A stretch of DNA of 23,857 bases from a virus. Below the pieces are notes generated by a model. The model did not search any database and was not told where the DNA came from. It saw only the letters and a list, made by a program, of their open reading frames with translations. The stretch is from the IMG/VR virus record IMGVR_UViG_3300040801_000557, positions 1-23,857 of that record. One strand, given 5' to 3'. Of this stretch, positions 12,923-21,530 are shown in pieces; within the stretch, counting starts at the first letter, position 1, and each line of letters starts with the position of its first letter. Both the position numbers and the translations under genes were made by a program.

Positions 12923-14899
12923 TTAGTTGGCGCTATACATAGCGTTCTGGTTGTCATCGGGAGCGGCTTCAGCCAGATCAAGTTCCCTTTCGGCAACATA
13001 CTCTGCGTGAACCTGCTTACGGGTCTCAAGCTGCATCTTCCATTCGGCTTCCATATGCTTGAGCATTGCTTCCTGCATCTTCACATCCAGCTTCTGGATC
13101 GCTTCCATCTGATCAGTGCGGGCTTTCATCTCCGCGATCTGCGTCTGACGTTCATTGATCTCCAGGGTCTGCTGGGCTTGCTGGATCTGAACCTCTTGCA
13201 TCGGATCGGGCGGCGGCGGCGGGGCTTGGGTATTGAGCCAGGACTCTGCATCGTCAACACCCATCAATTGGAGTGACCTGACGATGATCTCGCGCTTCTT
13301 AGGAGCTTCGAGCATGTGCGCGACTGCCGGGTCCTGAGCGATCAGCATCATGGCATTGGTGAGCTTGCCGGCTTCCAGCTCGCGGTCCTGGACACTCAAG
13401 GACAGCTCGACCTTCGCGCGGGCCTCCGCGGGCCATTCCCCAGCCTCGGCGGGCAGCCTACCGGTGGCCACCAATAGGGTGTACACCTTCTCGGCCAGCG
13501 GCTTGAGGGTGTTCTCGGCAAAGCGTCGCGCAATGACACGCATCCGCTGCTGGCTCATATTGGCCAGCTCCTGGATCATGCCGGCGCTGTTCTGCTTCGA
13601 CACGGCTTCCTTATCGATACCTTTGGCCAGCTGACTGAATCCGGTCACGTTGTCCTTGTCCTGGTCCAATAGACCGAGGAGTTGGAACGTGAAGGGGTTC
13701 AGAGGGGGCTGTTCGAGAGGCTTGATACCATCGGGCTTCTTCACGTTGACAATGCCGCCGAGCTTGTTCTGGAGCAGCTCACGGGCACTATCTACGGTAC
13801 CGCTTAATACGGTGTACCGGACGTTGTTGGTGCGAAGAGAATGGTCGATGATAGACCGGGTCAGGGTCGACTTTGCGTTCTGGGTCGGGATGATCTTGGA
13901 CGCATAGGACGATCCGTAGAACGTATGCGCAACAGGGATCGGGGTGAATAGTACGAACGGATGGGAATCAACCTCGTCCTTCTCCAGAATCTTCGGGCCG
14001 GCCAGTAGGAACTTCCAAAGGGCCTCTTTACCATCCCGGTTGATGTCGATCTTGGCGTAGGCTTCCAGAAGGGTAACCTCTGGATCGATTGCACTCCCGT
14101 CATCATCCATCCAGCCGGATCCAGCGGTATTGCGAGCAGACTTCTCCTGGGAGTATTGGGCCAGGGCTTCTTCACCCAGTGCCTTGACCAGATCGTCTTC
14201 CTTGTACCCCTCAGACATCCACACTGACAGCCGCTTGGTGACCCTATGGGCGAACGGTCCATCGAGGATACTCTCGGAGTCGGTGGACTTGACGAAGTCT
14301 TCAGGGACCACGACATCGATCTTGATGTCATCTACCTCTTCGGTTTCCGTGATCTCACCGGACCAAAGGCCGGTACCATCGTCTTGCATTACTGCCACAT
14401 CCTTGGACAGCATCAACACCTCTTCCATCGCCTCGTCCGGGAGTCCCTCGAATTCGGAGATGTTCTCGATGGTGCGCTTCTCGGTGTAGACCTTCATGAT
14501 CCCGATGCGAGCCGTAAAGCCATCGAATAGGATGGTGTCAAGGATCGGGAATCCTTCGTTCTCGGTGAAGACCACAGAGTTGACTTCGTTGGTTGCGAAG
14601 GCAGCCATCGGCATCGTCATAGCATCCGTAGGTTTGAATTCCAACGGAAGCTTGTTGCCGGTGAACACCTCCAGCAGTGAGGACCGTGCGGACTCAACCC
14701 CCTCGAATACATCCAGGGACCGGTAGCTAGAAGATCCTTCATGCATCTTGTTCGGATACTTGCCATCGTAGTAATCGAGAGCATTCTTGCGTTCGGTACT
14801 TAGGGTACCGCTTGCGAATTCGTCGGCATCACGCAGGTGATGTCGTAGGTATTGACTCAGTTCCTTATCGGAATAAGGCTTCTTCTTACCCTTTGCCAT
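12923..14899 (-). CDS. Portal protein
   Basis: At 658 aa this matches podovirus portals, the dodecameric ring through which DNA enters and leaves the head. Typical stretches are KNALDYYDGKYPN, SSYRSLDVFEGVESARSSLL, FTENEGFPILDTILFDGFTA and IGIMKVYTEKRTI. Further on come HPFVLFTPIPVAHTFYGSSY and the stem-like helix region KQNSAGMIQELANMSQQRM / ARRFAENTLKPLAEKVYTLL. The last 130 residues form a long charged coiled coil (barrel or crown), after a run of prolines near residue 560. AGGAG precedes ATG 14899. Position between large terminase and scaffold supports the call. I cannot assign a portal subfamily with certainty, though the SU10-type capsid and adaptor suggest the same lineage. Confidence 0.9.
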   Translation of the reverse strand: MAKGKKKPYSDKELSQYLRHHLRDADEFASGTLSTERKNALDYYDGKYPNKMHEGSSSYRSLDVFEGVESARSSLLEVFTGNKLPLEFKPTDAMTMPMAAFATNEVNSVVFTENEGFPILDTILFDGFTARIGIMKVYTEKRTIENISEFEGLPDEAMEEVLMLSKDVAVMQDDGTGLWSGEITETEEVDDIKIDVVVPEDFVKSTDSESILDGPFAHRVTKRLSVWMSEGYKEDDLVKALGEEALAQYSQEKSARNTAGSGWMDDDGSAIDPEVTLLEAYAKIDINRDGKEALWKFLLAGPKILEKDEVDSHPFVLFTPIPVAHTFYGSSYASKIIPTQNAKSTLTRSIIDHSLRTNNVRYTVLSGTVDSARELLQNKLGGIVNVKKPDGIKPLEQPPLNPFTFQLLGLLDQDKDNVTGFSQLAKGIDKEAVSKQNSAGMIQELANMSQQRMRVIARRFAENTLKPLAEKVYTLLVATGRLPAEAGEWPAEARAKVELSLSVQDRELEAGKLTNAMMLIAQDPAVAHMLEAPKKREIIVRSLQLMGVDDAESWLNTQAPPPPPDPMQEVQIQQAQQTLEINERQTQIAEMKARTDQMEAIQKLDVKMQEAMLKHMEAEWKMQLETRKQVHAEYVAERELDLAEAAPDDNQNAMYSAN

Positions 14900-14913
14900 A
14901 CGGGTCTCCTAAA

Positions 14914-14973
14914 ATGATGGTGATGATGGTGAGTGGCTGGGAGACAGGACAACCGCCCACCACCACCACCACC
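14914..14973 (-). promoter_or_regulatory. GGT-repeat hairpin in the terminase-portal gap
   Basis: The 78-base gap holds two triplet-repeat arms: on the minus strand GGTGGTGGTGGTGGTGGG (14973-14956) and, farther on, CACCATCATCACCATCAT (14931-14914), followed by TTTT. The arms can pair over about 14 bases with several G-U wobbles on minus-strand RNA, whereas the plus-strand RNA would have A-C mismatches. It looks like a weak terminator or RNA-stability hairpin just ahead of the portal ribosome-binding site. Confidence 0.45.
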
Positions 14974-14977
14974 GAAA

Positions 14978-16549
14978 CTAAATTGCTTCCAGGAGATAGG
15001 TTTCCTGATCCAACACTGGTGTCCACTTGCCTCTGTGGTAATGGTTTGCAAGAGCCAGGGCCATAACACCATCGTCATGTGCTCCAGGTTCTGCCTCATA
15101 TTTCCCCTCTGGGGTTGCAATGAACGTCCGCATATCATTCATCAACATTGGGCAGTTGAGCTTGATTGCCTTGTCCCGAACCTCGGCCCGGAGCTTGTCG
15201 ATGATATATGGCTTGGACTTGGGCGACGTTGTGAAGCCCAGCTTGATGGTTAACTGGTCAGTGATCTTGTCCACTACTTCTTCAGTGTAGAAGTTCGGGT
15301 ACTCCCAGTCCTTATAGATGCGTGTGCAGACCAACAGACCATGGCTATTGCTCTCAACGATAACGTGGGCATTGTTATAGAGAGTAGCCAACCTGAAGAT
15401 GATATTGGCGAAGTGGTCAGGGTGCACCCAATCCCGATAGGTAGCAACGACCTCCTTCTGCTCGTCCAGTATCACCAGAAATGACGGATCACCTCCTCGA
15501 ATGCCCATAGAGGAGTCGGCACCAATCCAATACTCTTGGCTTGGCTCGTGCTCCTTGTAAATGTGCAATGGTCCACCTCTGCGTTCCTCCCATTTCTCAC
15601 CAAACATGATCTTGGTCATGATCAGAGGCGCAGCCCGTTCCCTCTCGAATTGAAGGTGTGTCGGGTTGAATACGCCCATACCAGTCGAGATAAATGCTTC
15701 CTCCGGGGTTGCTGGGTATTCCTGCTTGAACTTATCCAGCCCGTTCAGGCCGATCTTCTCGCGCCTGAAGCAGAGCTGCTCGTCATCTAGTCCGTACTTT
15801 GCCGCTTCAACCTCTTCATCAGGGGTGCGCTCAAAGTCCGAAGGAACCGGACGACGATATTCGGGGGCTTCGTACCAGGGGAAGAAGATCGGGGTGAAGC
15901 CGTTTTCCCCTTTGACGGCACTGTTCCACATATCGTAGTAGAGGCCCGATGTGCCGTTTGCAGTGCTCTCAACGATGATAATTGAGCCGTGACCATACGG
16001 GACCGCTTGCTCCAAGCCATTGTATAGCTCCTTTGCAGACTTCTTCGGCCAGAAAGCGATCTCGGAACAATGCAGGTACTGGATTGTGGACCCACGCCCA
16101 ATGGACGCGGACCCAGCAGTCCCCACAACGTACCGGGAGTCAAGCTTGTCAAAGAAGAGTTCACGTTTAGATGAATACTTGGTCGTAGGCTTGATCGCCT
16201 GCGGAAGGTTCTCGAACATACGCTGCGAGATAACGAATAGAGTCTCGGTGGACTCCGAGTCGTGCGCAACCACCATTGCCAGTTTACCACGGTCATTGGT
16301 AATGCGATGGGTCATTCGGCCAGCCGTATAGGTTGACATCCCCAACTGGCGAGCCTTTAGGAGGATGATCCGAGCCTGACCCTTGGCCTTCAGCTCGGCT
16401 TCAATGGTGTCGTCAAGCAGCTTCTGCTGGCGGTTGATGATGAATGGTACGATGTCACCCTTCTTGGTTCGGATCTTAAGGGCCTTTTCAGCGTAGAATT
16501 CAAAGTCTTCCTTCAGCTTTTTGCGAACGTCAGCTGCTGATGTCTCCAT
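14978..16549 (-). CDS. Terminase large subunit (ATPase and nuclease)
   Basis: This 523-aa motor protein cuts and pumps phage DNA into the procapsid. The ATPase domain has a variant Walker A (KARQLGMST, 65-73), Walker B with catalytic Glu (SIIIVEST, 189-196, Glu195) and GTAGSASIGRG (143-153). The RNase H-like nuclease domain shows WIGADSSMG with Asp345, AHVIVESNSHG with Glu399 and GAHDDGVMAL with Asp492/493. I chose ATG 16549: AGGAG lies 7 bases upstream, whereas a TTG one codon earlier has poorer spacing. The start lies inside the previous gene (20-base overlap), so the two may be coupled. Headful or cos packaging cannot be told from this. Confidence 0.95.
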   Translation of the reverse strand: METSAADVRKKLKEDFEFYAEKALKIRTKKGDIVPFIINRQQKLLDDTIEAELKAKGQARIILLKARQLGMSTYTAGRMTHRITNDRGKLAMVVAHDSESTETLFVISQRMFENLPQAIKPTTKYSSKRELFFDKLDSRYVVGTAGSASIGRGSTIQYLHCSEIAFWPKKSAKELYNGLEQAVPYGHGSIIIVESTANGTSGLYYDMWNSAVKGENGFTPIFFPWYEAPEYRRPVPSDFERTPDEEVEAAKYGLDDEQLCFRREKIGLNGLDKFKQEYPATPEEAFISTGMGVFNPTHLQFERERAAPLIMTKIMFGEKWEERRGGPLHIYKEHEPSQEYWIGADSSMGIRGGDPSFLVILDEQKEVVATYRDWVHPDHFANIIFRLATLYNNAHVIVESNSHGLLVCTRIYKDWEYPNFYTEEVVDKITDQLTIKLGFTTSPKSKPYIIDKLRAEVRDKAIKLNCPMLMNDMRTFIATPEGKYEAEPGAHDDGVMALALANHYHRGKWTPVLDQETYLLEAI

Positions 16550-16883
16550 CAATCATCTCCTGGATCCATTCTTCGTGAGTCTTCTCCTTCTTCTTGTTGG
16601 CATCCGCAGCAATTCGCTGCTTCATCAAGTCCATGGCAGCCTTCGACAGATTCTCCAGTACCCGGAGGTTCTGGGTCATATCGAGGTTGCCGCTCATGAG
16701 GAGCTGTTGCTGGGTTGCGAAGGGATTGACGCTGACTCCAAGGTCTCCCAGGGCGTCTACCAATTCACCCGAGGGCTCGGGCAGCTGGGCCTTCCGGGTG
16801 CTTACGATCGGCACCGGGGGAAAGCCCAGTGGAAAGTCACCGTTTTCTGCTGGGAGTTGGTCTTGTGGTTGCTTGCGGGGCAT
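16530..16883 (-). CDS. Hypothetical protein upstream of large terminase, candidate small terminase
   Basis: I chose ATG 16883, with GAGGAG 8 bases upstream; a longer frame to 16961 lacks support. The 117-aa product starts with a basic, Pro-rich region (MPRKQPQDQLPAENGDFPLG), followed by a helical part (ATQQQLLMSGNLDMTQNLRV, LSKAAMDLMKQRIAADANKK) and an acidic end (EEWIQEMIDGDISS). Its 3' end overlaps the large terminase start. In tailed phages the small terminase gene usually lies just here, but I see no helix-turn-helix, so this is a positional guess. It could also be an adaptor or an unrelated regulator. Confidence 0.6.
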   Translation of the reverse strand: MPRKQPQDQLPAENGDFPLGFPPVPIVSTRKAQLPEPSGELVDALGDLGVSVNPFATQQQLLMSGNLDMTQNLRVLENLSKAAMDLMKQRIAADANKKKEKTHEEWIQEMIDGDISS

Positions 16884-17106
16884 TCTTTGTCTCCTCTTTG
16901 GCTGGTGCTGGAGAGATGGCAATAGCCCTGACATATCTCTCCACCACGTCCAGGGTTCCAAGTACCGGCTCTGCGGTGTGTTTCGACGGCATCATCCGAA
17001 GCAGGTCATTGGCCACTTTGGCCTTATCTGCTTTATTGAGGTCGGTATTCTTCAGCCATTCGGCGTTCTTGAGTGTATCGATCAAACGGTCAATTGCTCG
17101 GTCCAT
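16837..17106 (-). CDS. Hypothetical protein, 89 aa, second small-terminase candidate
   Basis: The product begins with a helical, charged part (RAIDRLIDTLKNAEWLKNTD, KADKAKVANDLLRMM), a TLDVVERYVRAI helix, and ends in a basic, Pro/Thr-rich tail (ATTRPTPSRKR) that could bind nucleic acid. It starts 2 bases after the 788-aa ejection gene, with GGGAAA inside that gene's end as ribosome-binding candidate, and overlaps the next gene by 47 bases in another frame. No family is recognised. Together with the next gene it fills the slot before large terminase. Confidence 0.6.
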   Translation of the reverse strand: MDRAIDRLIDTLKNAEWLKNTDLNKADKAKVANDLLRMMPSKHTAEPVLGTLDVVERYVRAIAISPAPAKEETKNAPQATTRPTPSRKR

Positions 17107-17108
17107 AC

Positions 17109-19475
17109 TTATTTCCCGTAGTTGAGTAGGGGCTTGATGGTTGCAATGAATAACTGCTGGACTGCCGGGGGCTCATTACTGATACGGGCGAGGGCCATTG
17201 CAGCTTGGCGCTGCTTATCGGCCTTCGTCTTTGCATTCGCAATATCATCCACGGCAGACCGTAGCTGGCTCTTCAATGCACTGGGGATCGGTGCTCTGGC
17301 GATTGCCGCCTTTGCACTGTTTCGGTCCTTGGTTGCGCGATACACAACCATCCGCCTTGCCTCTTCACTGGTAAGTGGCACACCCTGAGCGACCTTTGCC
17401 TTCAGAAGCGCCCTTTCGGCGATGACCTGCTTTACTGCATCCACCTTAATTCGGCGGTTTGCGGCCTTTCTCGAGTGCTTCTGAAGCTCCTTCTTCGACA
17501 TCCTCCCAGTTGATTCAAGCCAGCGGGCCATTTCATTCTGGAATTTGTAGAAGTCACCTTGAGGCAGCCGGCCATTAGCCAGCAGCTCGTCGCCATAGAA
17601 TTGAATCTCTGGTCGACCGGACTCGGCCTGGAATTCCTTGACCGCTTTCACGTACTTCTGGACATCCATGCCAACCTCGCGGGCGGACGTAGCAAGTCCA
17701 TTCCCGGACTTCAGGGGTGGAACGCCTGCATTGGGTCCCCAGCTTGGGCGACCCGAGCGTGCATTAGCCAGCCGCTTGGACATATCATTCAGGTCTCGGA
17801 TCTCCTTGCCGACCTTCTTGGCATCGGCCTGATACGCCTTCTTGAGTACGTCCGGGATATCCCGACTCATTGCCGCAGATCTGGCATTGAGCATCCGAGC
17901 CGGGGGAGGTGTCATCACGCCGAAATGTCGGCCAACACCCTCCGCTACCTTTCCTGCGATAGTTGTCCCAGTGGAACCACCTGGCATAGTGAAGTCTGCC
18001 GCAACCTTGAATAGGGGGTTCTCAATGAACTCCCGGAGCCGGGACTGCTGCCCTCTGATGGTCCGGTATTGGACGGTCTGGGCTGCAGACTTGGCCTCGG
18101 CGGCGAGCACGGAGAGTGCTTGCACTGCATCTGGATCATTGGTCCTTCCGATCAGCTCCTGGATATCCCCAGCCCTGTAGTGGGCATTAGGAGCTTTGGC
18201 TGCATTGAAGGCCGCCTCGGCGGTCCCGACGCTGTAGCCATCGATCCTGCCCTTGGTGGACAACGCCCGCAGACGATTCAGTGCGACCCGCCCTCGGGCC
18301 ATGGATTCCTGATTGACACCCTTCACGACCGAGGCATTGAATTCCGTCCCTGCCATCTTGGTCTTGTTGCCCTTGAGCACCCCCTGATAGAGGGTGTCTA
18401 GTCCTTCGACATCCCCGGCATCATAGAGCCGGCGTGCCTCGGCCTGCTTCGCGGCATCCCCGGCAGCATCGATCGCATTGCGCTGAAGCCCAACGGCGGT
18501 ACGCATATCGCCGCCAGCTGCATAGTCCTCCAAGGACCGGCGGACGTTCTTGATGCGCTTCGAGTTGCCCCGAGCCACCCCGGCACCGATCGCTCCACCA
18601 ACGCCTCCCCCGAGGGAAGCGCCGGCCATCGCCGGCAGCACCATCCGAGTGGGGTCATACCCTTCGCCCGATCCGGCACCTTGCTCCACCGATTGGCGGG
18701 CAACCTCGTCGGCTACCCCAAACCCGGCCCCGGTCGCCGCACCGGTACCCGCGGCCTTCAGAGCCGTAGCGCCAGTAGACGCCCTGACACCCCCCTTGAC
18801 CAATCCCTCGACGCCAGCGTCCACCAGTTCTTGGCCAGCATCCATCGCGGTGCCCTTGGTGAGCTGCTTCAGGATCGCCGCGCGGGCGGCAGCCTTACCG
18901 CCGGCCCCGAGCGCCACCTTGCCGACCCCAAGGAGTCCGAGGTAGTTGGTGAAGTCGGTGGCCAGGCCCTTGACCAACCGATTGGTGCCGTCCATGGTGA
19001 AGTTGGGCAGATCGTCGGTTCGCTCCAGGAGCCCGAGGAACGCGCGGCTACCCTGCTCTCCCCACTTGCCACCCTTCGAGTCGACCGCATCCACCACCTG
19101 CTGCGGGAGGTTGTAGTTGAATTGCCCGATACGGCTCAGAGCCCACTTTGCGGCTTCTTCATCGGTACCCTGGAAGTCCTTACCTTCGTCGGCCTTATAG
19201 AATGTCTTGGCCTCTTCGGTAAAGATTGGGTCCGCATACAGATCGGCATCGGATTGTGGCTTCTTCTTACCACGATAGAGCTTGTGAATCTCACGGGCAG
19301 CATCGTAGTTGTTGTCTGCCTTGGCCTTCCGGTAGCCATTGACTAGGTTCTCGGGATGGGTCTTAATGACCTGAGAAAACATCCCAGCAGTCGCATTGTC
19401 ACCGGCAGCCATTGCCTTTTGTTGCGCAGCCTTGAGCTTCTCCAGCGGCATCGCATCATACTGGGATGTATCCAC
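17109..19475 (-). CDS. Large ejection-type internal virion protein, 788 aa
   Basis: This large protein has no recognised enzyme motif but the layout of podovirus DNA-ejection proteins. It has a soluble helical N-terminus (about 1-175), then Gly/Ala-rich hydrophobic segments near 176-204 (YLGLLGVGKVALGAGGKAAA), 226-256 (GATALKAAGTGAATGAGFGV) and 278-302 (VLPAMAGASLGGGVGGAIGA). A long basic helical C-terminal part is rich in Lys, Arg and Ala. Such segments are thought to help cross the host envelope. I prefer GTG 19475, with AGGAGG at 19486-19481 and 5-base spacing; the in-frame GTG at 19481 falls inside that site. It follows the transglycosylase-bearing virion protein, which fits T7-like gp14-16 groups in kind, not in sequence. 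Confidence 0.75.
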   Translation of the reverse strand: MDTSQYDAMPLEKLKAAQQKAMAAGDNATAGMFSQVIKTHPENLVNGYRKAKADNNYDAAREIHKLYRGKKKPQSDADLYADPIFTEEAKTFYKADEGKDFQGTDEEAAKWALSRIGQFNYNLPQQVVDAVDSKGGKWGEQGSRAFLGLLERTDDLPNFTMDGTNRLVKGLATDFTNYLGLLGVGKVALGAGGKAAARAAILKQLTKGTAMDAGQELVDAGVEGLVKGGVRASTGATALKAAGTGAATGAGFGVADEVARQSVEQGAGSGEGYDPTRMVLPAMAGASLGGGVGGAIGAGVARGNSKRIKNVRRSLEDYAAGGDMRTAVGLQRNAIDAAGDAAKQAEARRLYDAGDVEGLDTLYQGVLKGNKTKMAGTEFNASVVKGVNQESMARGRVALNRLRALSTKGRIDGYSVGTAEAAFNAAKAPNAHYRAGDIQELIGRTNDPDAVQALSVLAAEAKSAAQTVQYRTIRGQQSRLREFIENPLFKVAADFTMPGGSTGTTIAGKVAEGVGRHFGVMTPPPARMLNARSAAMSRDIPDVLKKAYQADAKKVGKEIRDLNDMSKRLANARSGRPSWGPNAGVPPLKSGNGLATSAREVGMDVQKYVKAVKEFQAESGRPEIQFYGDELLANGRLPQGDFYKFQNEMARWLESTGRMSKKELQKHSRKAANRRIKVDAVKQVIAERALLKAKVAQGVPLTSEEARRMVVYRATKDRNSAKAAIARAPIPSALKSQLRSAVDDIANAKTKADKQRQAAMALARISNEPPAVQQLFIATIKPLLNYGK

Positions 19476-19484
19476 GTTCACCTC

Positions 19485-21515
19485 CTAATTAAGATATGAG
19501 TCCATTTTGGCAGCGTTGATGATCTCTTCTCGCTTGGCGTCGAATTGAGCCTTTGAAGCTTCATCGAGTCCCCCAGCCTCACGGACCCGGATCTTGTCCC
19601 GAGCCAGCTGCATCATCTTACGATACGCAACGAAGTCGGACTTGTTGGATGTGACCGTTGGAGACATCTCCAACATCCACTTGAATTCCTTTTCGGTATC
19701 CGACCCACCAATCTGGCTCAATCGGGTAACAGCATCGGTACTAGCAACCAAGTTAACCCGCTTGCGCCACTCATTCCTGAGGGCTGAAGACTCACTATTG
19801 AACGGGGCTTGTTCCCCGAAGTAGTCCGCAGTCTTCGACACCGGGTTATTAGCCCATGCGCCATAAAGATCATTCTCCTCGGCCATAGCCATGATTTCGT
19901 CAAGCTGACTGAGGCCATTATCGAACTCAGCCCCGACAAGTGCGGCTTCCTTCTGCGCCTTGGTGGATGCCTGCTGTGCCTCACGCTGGGACGGAGACAC
20001 ATACTCGGGGCCAGCTGCAGGAATGAATCCTCCGCTACTATCCTTGTACAGGACCCGGTACCCACCTGCCTCAGGATCCCATGTCTGGGACTTGATTTCC
20101 TTGCCGCCGCCACCCTGCATCTCGTACTCGATCTTCGCGATCTGAGCTTGCTGCAAGGGATCCAGCGGGGCATTGAGGTCCTGGTACATCCTGTACTCTT
20201 CCCGATCGGCGGCATCGAGCTGGCTGAGCATCTGCACATGCGCGTAGGGGTCGACCTCAGCAATACCCGCGAGGGCATTGTATAGAGCACCCTTCCACGG
20301 AGACGAATAGATCTTCTCCATAAAGGCATTGGCGCGACTCTGGGGCATTCCCGGAGCTTGGCCTCCCTGGGGGGTGGCCTGTGTGAGGGCTCCGGGCGCT
20401 CCAGCAACCCCAACGCCGGCAGCCGGGGCCGGCATCTCATCGAATCTGACCGGCTGACCTTGTGCGGCACGCTCACTAGGCGACGGCCCACCGACACCAC
20501 CATGCCGTGCCGCATAGTCACTCAGCCGGGTACCGTTGGCATCCGCCGGGTTATACGCCCCACCGCTGGTCAGGAACTTCTCTAAACCCTCATTGCCGCC
20601 GAGATGCGCAATAGCCCTGAAGGCGTCAACAGTCATCGGAACACCTCCGACAACCTGCCCGACAAACCTATCGAGCCCCTGGGACTTCACGAAGTTGTCG
20701 ATGTCGCCGAAGTGCCACTGTTCGACTCGCTGCTGGAGAGCGGGGTCCTTCAGGAACTGTTCAGGTGTGAAGGATTCGCCGGTGGCGTTGGAATAGTCCT
20801 TCATGCGGCCACGACTGAACTGGAGCCGCCCGAAGTGTCCCTTGCCGCCGGCACCAGGAACAGAATTCTTGGCATCCCACCTTCCTCCCGACTCATTCAG
20901 AATCAGGCTCTCCATGGCATTGCTCCGTGGCTGCGATGCCATGGACGTAGCGGTCACCGGAGAGGTTCTGATGGCTTCCTGCATCGGGGTTGCCGGTGGC
21001 GGGGCCTGAGGAGCCACGGGAGCCGTCGACAGGGCAGGGGGCGGTGGTTGTACCGGCTCGGTGGCCAGGGCCGGCTGTGGGGCCGGCGGGGCGGCCTGAG
21101 GGGGTGTTGGGGCCTGTCCGGGAGCAAGGCCGGCCTGACGCATGCCGATGTCTCGTCCAAGGGCCTGTGCCTCTGCTGCGGTGTCCTTGATGACCCCGCC
21201 GGCAGCCTTGAATGGGGCAGCAATGGCACCCCCGATTTTCTCGAGCATTGGGCCATAGACCGGCGGGGTTGGAACCTGCCCCTGCCCTTGTGGCATCCCC
21301 GCGTGGGGAGCCTCGGGCGGCGGAAGCTGTGGGATGCCGGCCCCGAGCCCGAAGGGGTTCTGGGGCTGGGCCTGGGATGCGGCGGACGACAGGATGCCCA
21401 CGGGCGGGGCCGCGGCACCGGAGACAATCGCCAGAGCCTGCTGTTCCCCAACACCCTGAGCTTTCAGTGCCTGGAGAGCCTTGAGCTGCTCCGGGGTAAG
21501 TTGTGGTTGTGCCAT
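19485..21515 (-). CDS. Internal virion protein with lytic transglycosylase-like domain, 676 aa
   Basis: Residues about 200-345 form a lysozyme-like domain: MESLILNESGGRWDAKN carries the probable catalytic Glu208, followed by GKGHFGRLQFSRGRMKDY (224-241), FLKDPALQQRVEQWHF and AFRAIAHLGGNEGLEKFL. This domain would open peptidoglycan locally during DNA injection, as the T7 gp16 N-terminal domain does. A Pro/Ala/Gln-rich, probably disordered region (about 30-195) precedes it. A helical C-terminal part (AQQASTKAQKEAALVGAEFD; EEIINAAKMDSYL) follows. GGAG lies 6 bases before ATG 21515. Its neighbours are the other two ejection-type proteins. The enzymatic assignment is good; its place inside the virion is inference. 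Confidence 0.82.
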   Translation of the reverse strand: MAQPQLTPEQLKALQALKAQGVGEQQALAIVSGAAAPPVGILSSAASQAQPQNPFGLGAGIPQLPPPEAPHAGMPQGQGQVPTPPVYGPMLEKIGGAIAAPFKAAGGVIKDTAAEAQALGRDIGMRQAGLAPGQAPTPPQAAPPAPQPALATEPVQPPPPALSTAPVAPQAPPPATPMQEAIRTSPVTATSMASQPRSNAMESLILNESGGRWDAKNSVPGAGGKGHFGRLQFSRGRMKDYSNATGESFTPEQFLKDPALQQRVEQWHFGDIDNFVKSQGLDRFVGQVVGGVPMTVDAFRAIAHLGGNEGLEKFLTSGGAYNPADANGTRLSDYAARHGGVGGPSPSERAAQGQPVRFDEMPAPAAGVGVAGAPGALTQATPQGGQAPGMPQSRANAFMEKIYSSPWKGALYNALAGIAEVDPYAHVQMLSQLDAADREEYRMYQDLNAPLDPLQQAQIAKIEYEMQGGGGKEIKSQTWDPEAGGYRVLYKDSSGGFIPAAGPEYVSPSQREAQQASTKAQKEAALVGAEFDNGLSQLDEIMAMAEENDLYGAWANNPVSKTADYFGEQAPFNSESSALRNEWRKRVNLVASTDAVTRLSQIGGSDTEKEFKWMLEMSPTVTSNKSDFVAYRKMMQLARDKIRVREAGGLDEASKAQFDAKREEIINAAKMDSYLN

Positions 21516-21530
21516 TTGATTCTCCGATGA

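Noticed and set aside
14857-15138. Minus-strand frame with a His run, and plus-strand frame with a Pro run, over the GGT repeats
   Set aside because: The His and Pro runs arise from the triplet repeats in the terminase-portal gap; both frames overlap the terminase or portal genes and have no start signal.
18681-19346. A 221-codon plus-strand frame opposite the 788-aa ejection gene
   Set aside because: Antisense to a Gly/Ala-rich coding region, with no ribosome-binding site and no recognisable motif.
20604-21530. A 308-codon plus-strand frame opposite the transglycosylase virion gene
   Set aside because: Composition (Gly, Arg, Leu, Cys, Trp in repeats) mirrors the Pro/Ala-rich region of the real gene; no start signal or domain.
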